Shown piece after piece: positions 1-7,808 of a stretch of DNA of 64,000 nucleotides. The notes beneath the pieces are model-generated. The model did no database searches, was not told where the DNA came from, and saw only the letters and a list, made by a program, of their open reading frames with translations. Position numbers and translations under genes: made by a program. The stretch is taken from positions 59,675 through 123,674 of the forward strand of contig JACQDV010000092.1 of assembly GCA_016200915.1 (NCBI GenBank). The letters run 5' to 3'. Source of the DNA: Sphingobacteriales bacterium. Its GTDB lineage: Bacteria; Bacteroidota; Bacteroidia; Chitinophagales; Chitinophagaceae. The first letter of the stretch is position 1. The number at the start of each line of letters is the position of its first letter.

Positions 1-342
1 CTGAGAGTGTTTGGCATACGCATTTTATATCGTCGTTCACCCTTTAGCCCGGATCGAAATCATATTCATCATTTATTACTTGACAGAGGTCTGTCACATA
101 AGATGGTAACATTCACCATTGTTACTGCCAATATTCTATTTGCGGCTATTGCTTATTTTTTCAGAAACGCAGGCAGCACCTGGCTCATCTTTGGCATGGT
201 GAGTACCGGCTTCTCCGTAATTTCTATTCTTTTTTACTCAAAGCCGAAACCAAAATTATTTGCTGCATCTGAAGAAGAAAATGAAAAGGAAACAAAAGTT
301 ATCCCTTTCATAAAACCCAAAGCTGTTGTCAACGACGAATAA
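1..342 (+). CDS. MraY/WecA/TagO-family glycosyl-1-phosphate transferase, C-terminal part
   Basis: Only the last ~113 residues are present; the reading frame is open to the left edge, so the start lies outside the window. The SPFSPDRNHIHHLLLDRGLS segment near the visible N-terminus carries the HIHH signature of polyprenyl-phosphate GlcNAc-1-phosphate transferases of the WecA/TagO type, which load the lipid carrier for surface polysaccharide synthesis at the inner membrane. Two hydrophobic helices (about residues 33-52 and 58-78) and a charged cytoplasmic tail follow, as in the family. The exact sugar substrate cannot be read from this fragment. Confidence 0.85.
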   Translation: MRVFGIRILYRRSPFSPDRNHIHHLLLDRGLSHKMVTFTIVTANILFAAIAYFFRNAGSTWLIFGMVSTGFSVISILFYSKPKPKLFAASEEENEKETKVIPFIKPKAVVNDE

Positions 343-372
343 TAGTTTTCTCATTTTTTGCTCCTGATTAGT

Positions 373-380
373 TAGCTTTG
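373..380 (+). promoter_or_regulatory. Putative -7 box of frr (TAGCTTTG)
   Basis: TAGCTTTG matches the Bacteroidetes -7 consensus TAnnTTTG and lies 20 nt before the frr start codon. No good -33 TTTG was found at 19-21 nt spacing, so this rests on the -7 box and position alone. Confidence 0.4.
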
Positions 381-400
381 CTCCGCTAAAATTTTATTTT

Positions 401-961
401 ATGGCTGATATTGCTTCAATACTGAATGAGACCAAAGATCACATGCAAAAGGCTATTGCCCATCTTGAATCGGAACTTACTAAAATAAGAGCCGGAAGGG
501 CTACCCCGCAAATGCTGGATGGATTAGTGGTAGATTATTATGGCAACCCCACTCCTGTTAACCAGGTTGGAAATATTACTGTACTGGATGCAAGAACCAT
601 CACCATTCAACCATGGGAAAAAAATATGCTGCAGCCCATTGAACGTTCTATCATCGCTGCTAACATTGGTATTACTCCTCAAAATGATGGTGTGCAAATT
701 CGCTTATTCTTACCACCGTTAACGGAAGAAAGAAGAAAAGAACTGGTAAAGAAAGTAAACGCAGAAGGCGAACATTCAAAAGTGGCCATCCGTAATATTC
801 GCAGAGATGCCATTGAAAAAATTAAAAAATTGCAGAAAGACGGGTTGAGTGAAGATGCAGCTAAAGACACTGAAAAAGAGGTGCAGGATACGACGGATAA
901 ACATATTGCACTTATCGATAAACACCTCCAGGCTAAGGATAAAGAAATTATGTCTGTGTAA
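401..961 (+). CDS. frr: Ribosome recycling factor
   Basis: A 186-residue protein of the family's normal length. RRF binds the post-termination 70S ribosome and, with EF-G, splits it into subunits. Visible family features are the RAGRATP segment near residue 30, the LTEERRKELVKK stretch near residue 107 and the basic IRNIRRDA helix near residue 130, with long helices of the three-helix bundle at both ends. It follows the glycosyltransferase fragment by 58 nt, has its own -7 box, and is closed by a hairpin terminator, so it is probably monocistronic. The usual partner pyrH is not adjacent here. Confidence 0.97.
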   Translation: MADIASILNETKDHMQKAIAHLESELTKIRAGRATPQMLDGLVVDYYGNPTPVNQVGNITVLDARTITIQPWEKNMLQPIERSIIAANIGITPQNDGVQIRLFLPPLTEERRKELVKKVNAEGEHSKVAIRNIRRDAIEKIKKLQKDGLSEDAAKDTEKEVQDTTDKHIALIDKHLQAKDKEIMSV

Positions 962-986
962 GCCCAATGAAATATTTAATTAAGAG

Positions 987-1016
987 ATCCGGTTAGTAAT
1001 AGCCGGATTTTTTATT
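987..1016 (+). terminator. Rho-independent terminator after frr
   Basis: ATCCGG (987-992) pairs with CCGGAT (1003-1008) across a 10-nt loop and is followed by a T-run. It lies 25 nt after the frr stop codon and abuts the end of the convergent exporter gene. Confidence 0.7.
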
Positions 1017-1896
1017 GCCGGTTGACCAAATAAACTCCCAGCAAAATAATAGCCAGACAAGCTACCTGTATTAATGTAACTGTTTCTCCTGCCAATAAAC
1101 CCCACCCTATAGCTACAAAAGGAATTCCATAGGTAACCAATGATGAAAATAAAGCACTGGTTCGTTTTACCAATACATAAAATATAATGGAAGCAAAAGC
1201 GGTACCCATCACACCCAATAAACAGGAAAAGAAAGTTGATAGCAGGTATTCATTTTTTAATAAGGGCAAATTAAAATAACCGGTAAAATATAATACGAAA
1301 AGAGAAGCCGGAATTAAAAGCGAAAAACCAATAGCTGCTATTTGCACCGAAGGAATATCTTTTAAATGGCGTTGAACGATATTTACATTCACTCCATACA
1401 TGATTGTTGCCAGCAAAACAAAAAATGCGTAGCCTGTATAACCCATATCTTCATAACCATGTGAAAGAAATAACAGGATGCTTCCTATAAGCCCCACCAC
1501 CACGCCAATCACTTTTTGAACAGCCACTTTGTTATGAAAAAATACTGCCCCGATGATGATTACAAAAATAGGTGTTACCGCATTCAATGTACCGGCAAGA
1601 GCACTACTGATCTTTGTTTCAGCAATACAAAATAAAAAGGCCGGAAAAAAACTACCGATCAATCCTGACAATATCAGCAAGCCAAACCGCCTCACCGGTA
1701 TATTGCGAAAACTTTTGACCGCAACAGGCACTAATATCACCCCGGCAGACAGCATTCGGAGTGCTGCTACATGAAAAGCTGATAAAGTAGCATTACCGGC
1801 ACTATCAAACATTCCTCTTTTCATCAGTATAAAAGAACTGCCCCAGATAAAACAAATACCAATAAATATTATCCAGTCCGTTGATTTCGCTTTCAT
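1012..1896 (-). CDS. EamA-family (DMT) permease
   Basis: A 294-residue, very hydrophobic protein with about ten predicted membrane helices in two five-helix repeats, the plan of the EamA/DMT (RhaT-like) exporters in the inner membrane. The early FIWGSSFILMKRG segment is the typical start of the first EamA domain, and PIFVIIIGAVFFHNK marks the end of the first repeat. Substrates of such permeases (amino acids, metabolites) cannot be inferred from sequence. It stands alone, convergent with frr and divergent from mscL, with a good -7 box 24 nt upstream of the ATG. Confidence 0.85.
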   Translation of the reverse strand: MKAKSTDWIIFIGICFIWGSSFILMKRGMFDSAGNATLSAFHVAALRMLSAGVILVPVAVKSFRNIPVRRFGLLILSGLIGSFFPAFLFCIAETKISSALAGTLNAVTPIFVIIIGAVFFHNKVAVQKVIGVVVGLIGSILLFLSHGYEDMGYTGYAFFVLLATIMYGVNVNIVQRHLKDIPSVQIAAIGFSLLIPASLFVLYFTGYFNLPLLKNEYLLSTFFSCLLGVMGTAFASIIFYVLVKRTSALFSSLVTYGIPFVAIGWGLLAGETVTLIQVACLAIILLGVYLVNRQ

Positions 1897-1920
1897 CTAA
1901 ATTGTTTTTCCGCTGAGGTG

Positions 1921-1955
1921 CAAATTTAGCAGCTTAACAATTATTCATTTGCAAA
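1921..1955 (-). promoter_or_regulatory. Putative promoter of the EamA permease
   Basis: On the minus strand TAAATTTG (1921-1928) is a perfect TAnnTTTG -7 box, 24 nt from the ATG. A TTTG (-33) lies at 1952-1955, spacing 23 nt, slightly longer than the usual 19-21. Confidence 0.5.
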
Positions 1956-2061
1956 TCATTTTGCAGTTACATAGAAATTCCTATATTTAAGCATTACTTA
2001 TCCTTCCGCATTGGTAAAAACCACATTCATTTTTATTTCTTAACCTAAAACCAATTTTATT

Positions 2062-2481
2062 ATGGGAATGCTTAAAGAATTTAAAGAGTTTGCCATGAAG
2101 GGCAGTCTCGTTGACATTGCAGTAGCTTTTGTAATGGGTGCTGCATTTGGCAAAGTTATCACCGCTTTTACTGAAGGATTAGTTGCGCCACTCATTACAT
2201 TAATTACTGGTGGCGCTAATTTCAATGACAAAGCCTGGATATTACGGCAAAGCACTGAAGTAAAAGATGCGGCAGGTAAAGTTGTATCTGGTGATCCTGC
2301 TGTTGCTTTGCAATGGGGCACATTTGTAACCAATGTAATTGATTTTATAATCGTTGCATTTGTGATGTTCCTCATTATTAAAGCCATCAACAAATCCAAG
2401 AACGAAGCTCCACCAGCACCAGCTGAACCTTCCTCTACTGACAAATTATTAATGGAGATAAGAGATTCTCTTAAAAAATAA
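2062..2481 (+). CDS. mscL: Large-conductance mechanosensitive channel MscL
   Basis: A 139-residue homopentameric channel subunit that opens under membrane tension in hypo-osmotic shock. The N-terminal amphipathic helix (MLKEFKEFAMKG) leads into TM1 (about 14-40, with the glycine/alanine-rich pore stretch), a periplasmic loop, TM2 (about 95-115) and a charged C-terminal helix after a proline-rich linker. The loop is slightly long but within the range of Bacteroidetes MscL. Monocistronic: own upstream region and a strong terminator. Confidence 0.96.
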   Translation: MGMLKEFKEFAMKGSLVDIAVAFVMGAAFGKVITAFTEGLVAPLITLITGGANFNDKAWILRQSTEVKDAAGKVVSGDPAVALQWGTFVTNVIDFIIVAFVMFLIIKAINKSKNEAPPAPAEPSSTDKLLMEIRDSLKK

Positions 2482-2498
2482 TATTGCTCATTAGACTT

Positions 2499-2529
2499 AG
2501 CGGCATCCGGTTTTCGGTGCCGCTTTTTA
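2499..2529 (+). terminator. Rho-independent terminator after mscL
   Basis: AGCGGCA (2499-2505) and TGCCGCT (2518-2524) form a perfect 7-bp stem with a 12-nt loop, followed by a T-rich tail, 17 nt after the mscL stop. Confidence 0.8.
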
Positions 2530-2554
2530 TTGCTCAACCTTTAAATAAAATGAT

Positions 2555-3493
2555 ATGAAAAAAAACCTTCTAATTATGTTGCTTTCCTCCTTCGTAATTT
2601 CTATGCATGCACAGGATGCAACTGTAAAAAATCTTAAAGCAGATGCCGCCAAAGAAATAAAAAAAGATGCGGCTGATACTGCAGTTAAAACATGGAAGAC
2701 AGGTGGCCTGTTTAATTTGAATGTTAACCAGGGAACATTAAGCAACTGGGCTGCTGGTGGTGACAAATCCACTTTTTCCTTAACCAGCTTTCTCAACCTT
2801 TATGCTTTTTACAAAAAGGGAAAACACTCCTGGGATAATAATCTTGACCTCGCTTATGGTATGGTTAATACTACCAGTTTGGGTCAGCGGAAAGCAGATG
2901 ACCGTATTGATCTTTTATCCAAATATGGTTATGAAGTTGCTCCCAAATGGTACCTGAGTGGTTTGGTAAACCTGCGAACACAATTTGCAGATGGTTTTGC
3001 TTACCCTGCTGAAGATGGAAAAGTAAAAACTTCCGGCTTTTTTGCACCGGCTTATTTACTCGCTTCCATTGGTATGGACTTTAAACCTAACGACAATTTT
3101 TCTCTATTTATTTCTCCCATCACATCAAGATGGGTAATTGTGAATGATGATTCACTTTCATCAGCGGGAGCATTTGGTGTAACACCGGGAAAAAAATCAG
3201 TCAATGAAATTGGTGCTTACTTATCTGTCAATTATTTTAAAAATATTAGTACCAATGCCACTTATAAAACAAGGCTTGATCTTTTTTCTAATTACAAACA
3301 CGAACCCCAAAACATAGATATTTTCTGGACAAATGTATTGGCAGTAAAAGTGACTAAGTTCATAAACATGAATTTGAATGTTGATATGATCTACGATAAT
3401 GATGTAAAAACAGTTAATAAAGATGGTACTTCCGGTGGACCAAAACTTCAACTGAAAGAGCTTATGGGCATCGGACTTGCTTATAAGTTCTGA
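2555..3493 (+). CDS. DUF3078 outer-membrane-type protein
   Basis: A 312-residue protein with a signal peptide (MKKNLLIMLLSSFVISMHAQ) and the DUF3078 pattern: the conserved 'WKTGGLFNLNVNQGTLSNWA' opening near residue 46, then alternating aromatic/hydrophobic strands to a terminal F, consistent with an outer-membrane beta-barrel. DUF3078 proteins are common in Bacteroidetes and have no established function. A charged KA-rich linker (residues 24-43) separates the signal from the barrel. It appears to be transcribed alone. Confidence 0.85.
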   Translation: MKKNLLIMLLSSFVISMHAQDATVKNLKADAAKEIKKDAADTAVKTWKTGGLFNLNVNQGTLSNWAAGGDKSTFSLTSFLNLYAFYKKGKHSWDNNLDLAYGMVNTTSLGQRKADDRIDLLSKYGYEVAPKWYLSGLVNLRTQFADGFAYPAEDGKVKTSGFFAPAYLLASIGMDFKPNDNFSLFISPITSRWVIVNDDSLSSAGAFGVTPGKKSVNEIGAYLSVNYFKNISTNATYKTRLDLFSNYKHEPQNIDIFWTNVLAVKVTKFINMNLNVDMIYDNDVKTVNKDGTSGGPKLQLKELMGIGLAYKF

Positions 3494-3546
3494 ATAAACA
3501 GCTCATTTATGTGAAAAATTAAATCCCCGATTTAGGCTGTAAACTT

Positions 3547-3554
3547 TAAATTTG
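3547..3554 (+). promoter_or_regulatory. Putative -7 box upstream of scpA (TAAATTTG)
   Basis: A perfect TAnnTTTG match upstream of the 3561-3581 hairpin. If used, the hairpin would lie in the scpA leader instead of (or as well as) terminating the DUF3078 transcript. Confidence 0.4.
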
Positions 3555-3560
3555 CAATGT

Positions 3561-3592
3561 CCCAATCAGCATCGGATTGGGATTTTGTTTTC
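3561..3592 (+). terminator. Hairpin between the DUF3078 gene and scpA
   Basis: CCCAATC (3561-3567) and GATTGGG (3575-3581) form a perfect 7-bp stem with a 7-nt loop followed by a T-rich stretch. It fits a terminator of the DUF3078 gene and overlaps the first codons of the longest possible scpA frame, arguing for a later scpA start. Confidence 0.6.
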
Positions 3593-3609
3593 TTATAAAA
3601 TTGAACCGT

Positions 3610-4395
3610 GTGAATACCGCAACATTCCAGATTAAATTATCACAATTTGAAGGTCCTTTCGATCTTCTGCTGTTCTTTATAGAAAGAGATGAACTGGACA
3701 TTTATGATATTCCCATCACCAGGATCATTAAAGATTTTCTTGATTTCATTCATGAAGGAGAGAAACTGAATATTGAACTTTCCAGTGAATTTATCCTTTT
3801 TATTTCTACCCTGATGCGTATCAAGGCAAAAATGTTGTTGCCAAGAAAAGAATTAGATGCACAGGGTAATGAAATAGATCCACGCCAGGAACTGATTGAT
3901 AAGCTGCTTCAATACAAGCGATATAAAGAAGCTTCTCTGCAAATGGCCGAAATGGAAGCAAGACGTTTGCAGATGCTGAAACGTGGAAACATTAAAGATG
4001 AATTGTCCATTATAGGAGAAGAAAGCGGAGAAGGAACCGAAATACAATCCATTACGCTTTTCAAACTGATGAAGACGTTTGAACGGGTAATGAAGAAAAT
4101 GAATGACCGCAACAACAAGCCTGTACATACGGTAGTAAAATATAACTACACAATGGAAGGCAGTCGTGATTATGTATTAGATACTGTGAAGAAAGAAAAA
4201 ACAATGGCTTTTGAAAAGGTATTTGATGTTTGCGAAAACCGCATTCACGCCATCTTTCTTTTCTTATCGCTGTTAGAATTAGCGCAGCAGCGGTTTATGA
4301 CCATCTTAACCGGTGAAGGAAGAAATAATTTTATTGTGGAATGGAATGAAAACCGTGAAGAAGAAGTAGTTGCAGAATTTAATACTGATCTTTAG
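3610..4395 (+). CDS. scpA: Segregation and condensation protein A
   Basis: ScpA is the kleisin that, with Smc and ScpB, forms the condensin complex organising the chromosome. The N-terminal signature LSQFEGPFDLLLFFIERDELDIYDIPI binds the Smc head region; the C-terminal winged-helix part ends in acidic residues. The GTG at 3610 (261 residues) is preferred because an open frame extending to a TTG at 3577 runs through the upstream hairpin; a TTG at 3601 is also possible. scpB, often adjacent in other phyla, is not here. A large palindromic terminator follows. Confidence 0.92.
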   Translation: MNTATFQIKLSQFEGPFDLLLFFIERDELDIYDIPITRIIKDFLDFIHEGEKLNIELSSEFILFISTLMRIKAKMLLPRKELDAQGNEIDPRQELIDKLLQYKRYKEASLQMAEMEARRLQMLKRGNIKDELSIIGEESGEGTEIQSITLFKLMKTFERVMKKMNDRNNKPVHTVVKYNYTMEGSRDYVLDTVKKEKTMAFEKVFDVCENRIHAIFLFLSLLELAQQRFMTILTGEGRNNFIVEWNENREEEVVAEFNTDL

Positions 4396-4416
4396 ATACA
4401 GTGAATTACTCCAAAT

Positions 4417-4458
4417 AAATAAATCCCGTCCCCAACATGTTGGGGACGGGATTTATTT
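4417..4458. terminator. 42-bp perfect palindrome, bidirectional terminator
   Basis: Arms of 21 nt (4417-4437 and 4438-4458) are exactly complementary, with a GC-rich core CCCGTCCCCAACA and A/T-rich feet giving a T-run on both strands. It sits between the convergent scpA and the minus-strand small gene and can stop both. Confidence 0.9.
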
Positions 4459-4482
4459 TTATAAGTTGTTACCATTTTCTCT

Positions 4483-4749
4483 TTATGCTGCCGAGCTTTT
4501 TTTCTTTGTTTCCTCTCTCAGCATTTCTACCCGTTTACGCTCATCTTCCAACTGATCGATTTTTTTACGGAGTTCCCCATTTTCCTGCTGGGAGCTTAAC
4601 AGGTGTTCATTACACATTTGTAACTCGTTACCCAATTCTTTTATGTTTTTCCTCAGCTTATTAATGGTAAACTGACGGAAGAATAACGAGATAGCAAAGG
4701 GGAAAAAAGCTACGAAAAATAATTCAACTAATGTCAAATGAAATTCCAT
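4483..4749 (-). CDS. Small membrane-anchored coiled-coil protein
   Basis: An unrecognised 88-residue protein. One N-terminal hydrophobic helix (about residues 4-24, LTLVELFFVAFFPFAISLFF) is followed by a long charged helix (about 27-83) with heptad-like leucines, ending in a lysine-rich tail. This is the shape of small cytoplasmic-facing scaffold or divisome-like proteins, but no function is claimed. The ATG at 4749 is preferred over an upstream in-frame TTG at 4779. It lies downstream of glyS on the same strand, about 115 nt away. Confidence 0.65.
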   Translation of the reverse strand: MEFHLTLVELFFVAFFPFAISLFFRQFTINKLRKNIKELGNELQMCNEHLLSSQQENGELRKKIDQLEDERKRVEMLREETKKKSSAA

Positions 4750-4865
4750 AATGATATTTAAATTAATTAAGGTTGCCAAACATAGGGACCGTTTACTTAA
4801 AACCTAACATCACGGGTACATTCAAACCGTTTAAACGCAAAAATATCATAAAATTATATATCAGG

Positions 4866-6338
4866 CTACTTAATTTTCCCAAGTACAATTTCTCTAACTT
4901 TTGATAGTGGAATCCGCTCCTGCTCCATTGTGTCCCTGTACCTGATAGTCACGGTGTTGTCTTCCCTGGTTTGGTGGTCAATGGTTACACAGAAAGGGGT
5001 TCCCAATGCATCCATGCGGCGATAACGCTTACCAATGGTATCTTTCTCTTCATAAAAACAATAAAAATCATCCCTGCATTCTTTCATTAGCTCACGGGCT
5101 ATTTCTGGTAAACCATCTTTCTTTAATAAAGGTAATACGGCCACTTTTATGGGAGCTACTCTTGTTGGTATTCTTAAAACTACACGACTATCTTCCTTTC
5201 CATCCTCTTTAGTCCACTTTTCTTCGGCGTATGAATGAGACAATACCAGCAGGAACATCCTGTCCAAACCAATGGAGGTTTCAATTACATACGGAACATA
5301 ATTGCCTATTGGTTTTCCTGCTTCGTTCAAATCATTATCGAAGTACTGCATTTTCTTTCCACTGTACTTTTGATGATTACCCAAATCAAAATCGGTACGG
5401 CTATGAATACCTTCCACTTCTTTCCAGCCAATAGGAAATTCATATTCAATATCCACGGCAGCATCAGCATAGTGAGCTAATTTAACATGATTATGAAAAC
5501 GATATTTAGCCGCTGGAATTCCTAAAGCCTGGTGCCATTTCATCCGTTCTGCTTTCCAGAACTCATACCATTCTTTTTGTGAACCGGGTCGAATAAAGAA
5601 CTGCATTTCCATTTGTTCAAACTCCCGCATACGGAAGATGAACTGGCGGGCCACAATTTCATTACGAAATGCTTTACCAACCTGTGCAATACCAAAAGGA
5701 ATTTTCATCCTCGCTGTTTTTTGCACATTCAGAAAGTTTACGAATATACCTTGTGCTGTTTCCGGTCGCAGGTATATTTTATTGTCTTCGTCATCAGTGG
5801 AGACAGTAGAACCAAATTCAGTAGAGAACATGAGGTTGAACTGGCGTACATCCGTCCAGTTACATGTACCACTAACTGAACAGGTCATTTTATTATCTTC
5901 AATCAATTGCTTTAAGCCGGCAAAATCTTCTTTCGCCAGCAAAGCATCCATGGCAGTTAATATAGTTTCCGCATCCTGCGTTTTGCCTTCAGCGTTCAGC
6001 TTTTCTGCATGTGCTTCTATCAAATGGTCAACACGATAGCGTTTTTTGCTATCCTTGTTATCAATCATCGGGTCACTAAAATTATCTACGTGACCGGAAG
6101 CTTTCCAGGTAGTTGGGTGCATGAAAATGGCGGCATCTATACCCACAATATTATCATGCATACGGGTCATTTCATTCCACCAGTATTCACGGATATTCTT
6201 CTTTAATTCCACACCCCAAGGACCGTAATCATACACCGCACTTAAACCATCATATATTTCACTGGAAGGAAATACAAAACCATATTCTTTAGCATGGGAA
6301 ATGATCGCCTGGAATACATTATTATCAACTGTTGCCAT
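4866..6338 (-). CDS. glyS: Glycyl-tRNA synthetase, dimeric (eukaryotic/archaeal-like) type
   Basis: A 490-residue class II synthetase charging tRNA-Gly with glycine. Seen: the N-terminal SSEIYDGLSAVYDYGPWG segment, LRPETAQGIFVNF with the following RNEI..RQFIFRMREFEQME (motif 2 and glycine pocket), ETSIGLDRMFLLVL (motif 3), and a C-terminal anticodon-binding domain (RIPTRVAPIKVAVLPL onward). A C-x5-C pair near residue 155 may be a remnant metal site. It is the single-chain alpha2 form rather than the separate GlyQ/GlyS pair. A -7 box lies directly in front of the start. Confidence 0.97.
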   Translation of the reverse strand: MATVDNNVFQAIISHAKEYGFVFPSSEIYDGLSAVYDYGPWGVELKKNIREYWWNEMTRMHDNIVGIDAAIFMHPTTWKASGHVDNFSDPMIDNKDSKKRYRVDHLIEAHAEKLNAEGKTQDAETILTAMDALLAKEDFAGLKQLIEDNKMTCSVSGTCNWTDVRQFNLMFSTEFGSTVSTDDEDNKIYLRPETAQGIFVNFLNVQKTARMKIPFGIAQVGKAFRNEIVARQFIFRMREFEQMEMQFFIRPGSQKEWYEFWKAERMKWHQALGIPAAKYRFHNHVKLAHYADAAVDIEYEFPIGWKEVEGIHSRTDFDLGNHQKYSGKKMQYFDNDLNEAGKPIGNYVPYVIETSIGLDRMFLLVLSHSYAEEKWTKEDGKEDSRVVLRIPTRVAPIKVAVLPLLKKDGLPEIARELMKECRDDFYCFYEEKDTIGKRYRRMDALGTPFCVTIDHQTREDNTVTIRYRDTMEQERIPLSKVREIVLGKIK

Positions 6339-6346
6339 AATGGCCG

Positions 6347-6354
6347 CAAAGATA
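6347..6354 (-). promoter_or_regulatory. Putative -7 box of glyS (TATCTTTG)
   Basis: On the minus strand TATCTTTG matches TAnnTTTG and ends 8 nt before the ATG, which would give an extremely short or absent leader. A TTTA lies at 6373-6376, near the -33 position. Confidence 0.45.
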
Positions 6355-6404
6355 GCCAGAAGCCTGATTTATTAAAGTAAATACCGGCTTTTTTGAAGGG
6401 AAAA

Positions 6405-6737
6405 CTACTTCAACTTTTCATTCTGCTGATGCCTTTTGGCATCCCGAATATTCTTCTTCTCAAAATTCTTTTGCAGCGCCTCAGTTAAATCAACACCTGT
6501 TTGATTGGCGAGACAAAGCAATACCCACAGCACATCCGCCATTTCATCCGCCAGGTTTTTATTTTTATCACTTTCCTTGAAAGACTGGTCGCCATATTTG
6601 CGGGCCATTATGCTGGCCAGTTCTCCTACTTCTTCAGTAAGAATAGCCATGTTCGTTAATTCAGAAAAGTAACGAACTCCTACAGTCTTAATCCAATTAT
6701 CTACATCGGCCTGTGCTTGTTTTAATGTTATCTCCAT
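6405..6737 (-). CDS. MazG-like nucleotide pyrophosphohydrolase
   Basis: A 110-residue all-alpha NTP-PPase. EEVGELA (ExxE) and DEMADVLW (ExxD) are the metal-binding motifs of the MazG/dCTPase fold, which hydrolyses nucleoside triphosphates to monophosphate and pyrophosphate, usually as house-cleaning. The ATG at 6737 (MEITLKQAQ) gives the normal family start; the frame upstream to 6782 runs into a hairpin. It follows dtd on the same strand, 79 nt away. Specific substrate not deducible. Confidence 0.85.
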   Translation of the reverse strand: MEITLKQAQADVDNWIKTVGVRYFSELTNMAILTEEVGELASIMARKYGDQSFKESDKNKNLADEMADVLWVLLCLANQTGVDLTEALQKNFEKKNIRDAKRHQQNEKLK

Positions 6738-6761
6738 AAAATTTCTTTTATTATTTAGGAT

Positions 6762-6796
6762 AACCGCCGTCAGGGTCTTCAACCGCTGACGGGGTT
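6762..6796. terminator. Hairpin between dtd and the MazG-like gene
   Basis: CCGTCAG (6767-6773) pairs with CTGACGG (6786-6792), extended outward by AACC/GGTT with a one-base bulge. A T-rich tail exists only on the plus strand, so on the minus (coding) strand it is better viewed as an intercistronic hairpin or weak terminator. Confidence 0.45.
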
Positions 6797-6816
6797 TTCA
6801 TTTTCAAATTGCCAAA

Positions 6817-7269
6817 TTATTCTTTATTCTTTGTATCAATCACAATCGTCACCGGTCCATCATTCAGCAACTGTACTTTCATATCTCCACCAAACACACC
6901 GCATTCAACTTTCTTTTCTAAATCTTTTTCTAATTGCACAATCATCTTTTCATACATCGGTATGGCAATCTCCGGTTTGCTGGCTTTAATATAAGAAGGC
7001 CGGTTTCCTTTTTTAGTAGCCGCATGCAGCGTAAACTGGCTCACCAGCAATATTTTTCCATCAACATCTTTAACTGATAAATTCATTACTCCATTTTCAT
7101 CATCAAAAATTCGCAGGTTAACAATTTTGTTACTGAGCCATTCAATATCTTCCTCTGTATCTGCATCTTCAATTCCCAATAAAACCAGCAATCCTTTTTC
7201 AATAGCACCTGTTATTTGTCCGTCCACTTTTACCGATGCATTGCTTACCCTTTGTATTACTGTTCTCAT
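6817..7269 (-). CDS. dtd: D-aminoacyl-tRNA deacylase
   Basis: A 150-residue protein of standard length. DTD removes D-amino acids (and glycine from tRNA-Ala) mischarged on tRNA. The SQFTLHA motif (about residue 77) and the DGPVTIVID motif (about residue 137, with the Gly-cisPro pair) that form the chiral proofreading site across the dimer are both present. Divergent from the nuo operon; the MazG-like gene follows downstream. Confidence 0.96.
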   Translation of the reverse strand: MRTVIQRVSNASVKVDGQITGAIEKGLLVLLGIEDADTEEDIEWLSNKIVNLRIFDDENGVMNLSVKDVDGKILLVSQFTLHAATKKGNRPSYIKASKPEIAIPMYEKMIVQLEKDLEKKVECGVFGGDMKVQLLNDGPVTIVIDTKNKE

Positions 7270-7323
7270 ATTTCGTTAAAAGTCGGGTATTTTCCCTTAC
7301 TATAACTAAGATAAACCTGACTT

Positions 7324-7355
7324 GATTATTCTCATTACAAAATATGAGAATAATC
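7324..7355. promoter_or_regulatory. 12-bp inverted repeat upstream of nuoA
   Basis: GATTATTCTCAT (7324-7335) and ATGAGAATAATC (7344-7355) are perfectly complementary with an 8-nt spacer, 52 nt before the nuoA ATG. An approximate -7 box (AATCTTTG) overlaps the right arm. No T-run follows, so an operator or leader hairpin is more likely than a terminator. Confidence 0.5.
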
Positions 7356-7407
7356 TTTGAGGAAATTTCAGCCTTATCCTTAAATTTATCAAATCAAATA
7401 TTTCCGT

Positions 7408-7758
7408 ATGGGTGCATCCTCGATGATTGTTTTAATAATAGCTGCGCTTGCCTTTTCCTCTATCGCCATATTAATTGCCAAAATCTTAACCAAATCCACC
7501 ACCAATAAACAAAAAGGTGAACCATACGAGTGTGGTATTCCCACCAAAGGAAAAACATGGATACAATTAAACGTAGGTTATTACCTTTTTGCTCTTATAT
7601 TTTTAATATTTGATGTGGAACTGGTATTTCTTTATCCATGGGCGGTAGTAGCTAAAAAAGTAGGATGGATTGCATTAGTAGAAATAGTTATATTCTTCTT
7701 TATATTATTTGTAGGGTTTTTATATGCACACAAAAAAGGGGCATTAAAATGGATGTAA
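7408..7758 (+). CDS. nuoA: NADH-quinone oxidoreductase subunit A
   Basis: A 116-residue membrane subunit of complex I with three helices. The KGEPYECGIPTKG segment holds the conserved loop cysteine near the quinone entrance, and FDVELVFLYPWA in TM2 carries the conserved acidic residues. First gene of an operon running to about 18.5 kb. The gap to nuoB is 50 nt and has a period-7 composition. Confidence 0.96.
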   Translation: MGASSMIVLIIAALAFSSIAILIAKILTKSTTNKQKGEPYECGIPTKGKTWIQLNVGYYLFALIFLIFDVELVFLYPWAVVAKKVGWIALVEIVIFFFILFVGFLYAHKKGALKWM

Positions 7759-7795
7759 TTGAGTTGAAGGTTTGAAAGTTTAAGGTTTAAAGTTA
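7759..7795 (+). repeat. Degenerate heptamer tract, nuoA/nuoB junction
   Basis: From 7763 the sequence runs in 7-nt steps of a GTTTGAA/AGTTTAA-type word for about five units. Inverted arms are not evident here, unlike at the other nuo junctions. Weakest member of the series. Confidence 0.4.
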
Positions 7796-7808
7796 TTATA
7801 TAATATAT

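Noticed and set aside
2040..2537. 165-codon frame on the minus strand opposite mscL
   Set aside because: Antisense to a complete, clearly conserved mscL and its terminator; composition is that of a shadow frame.
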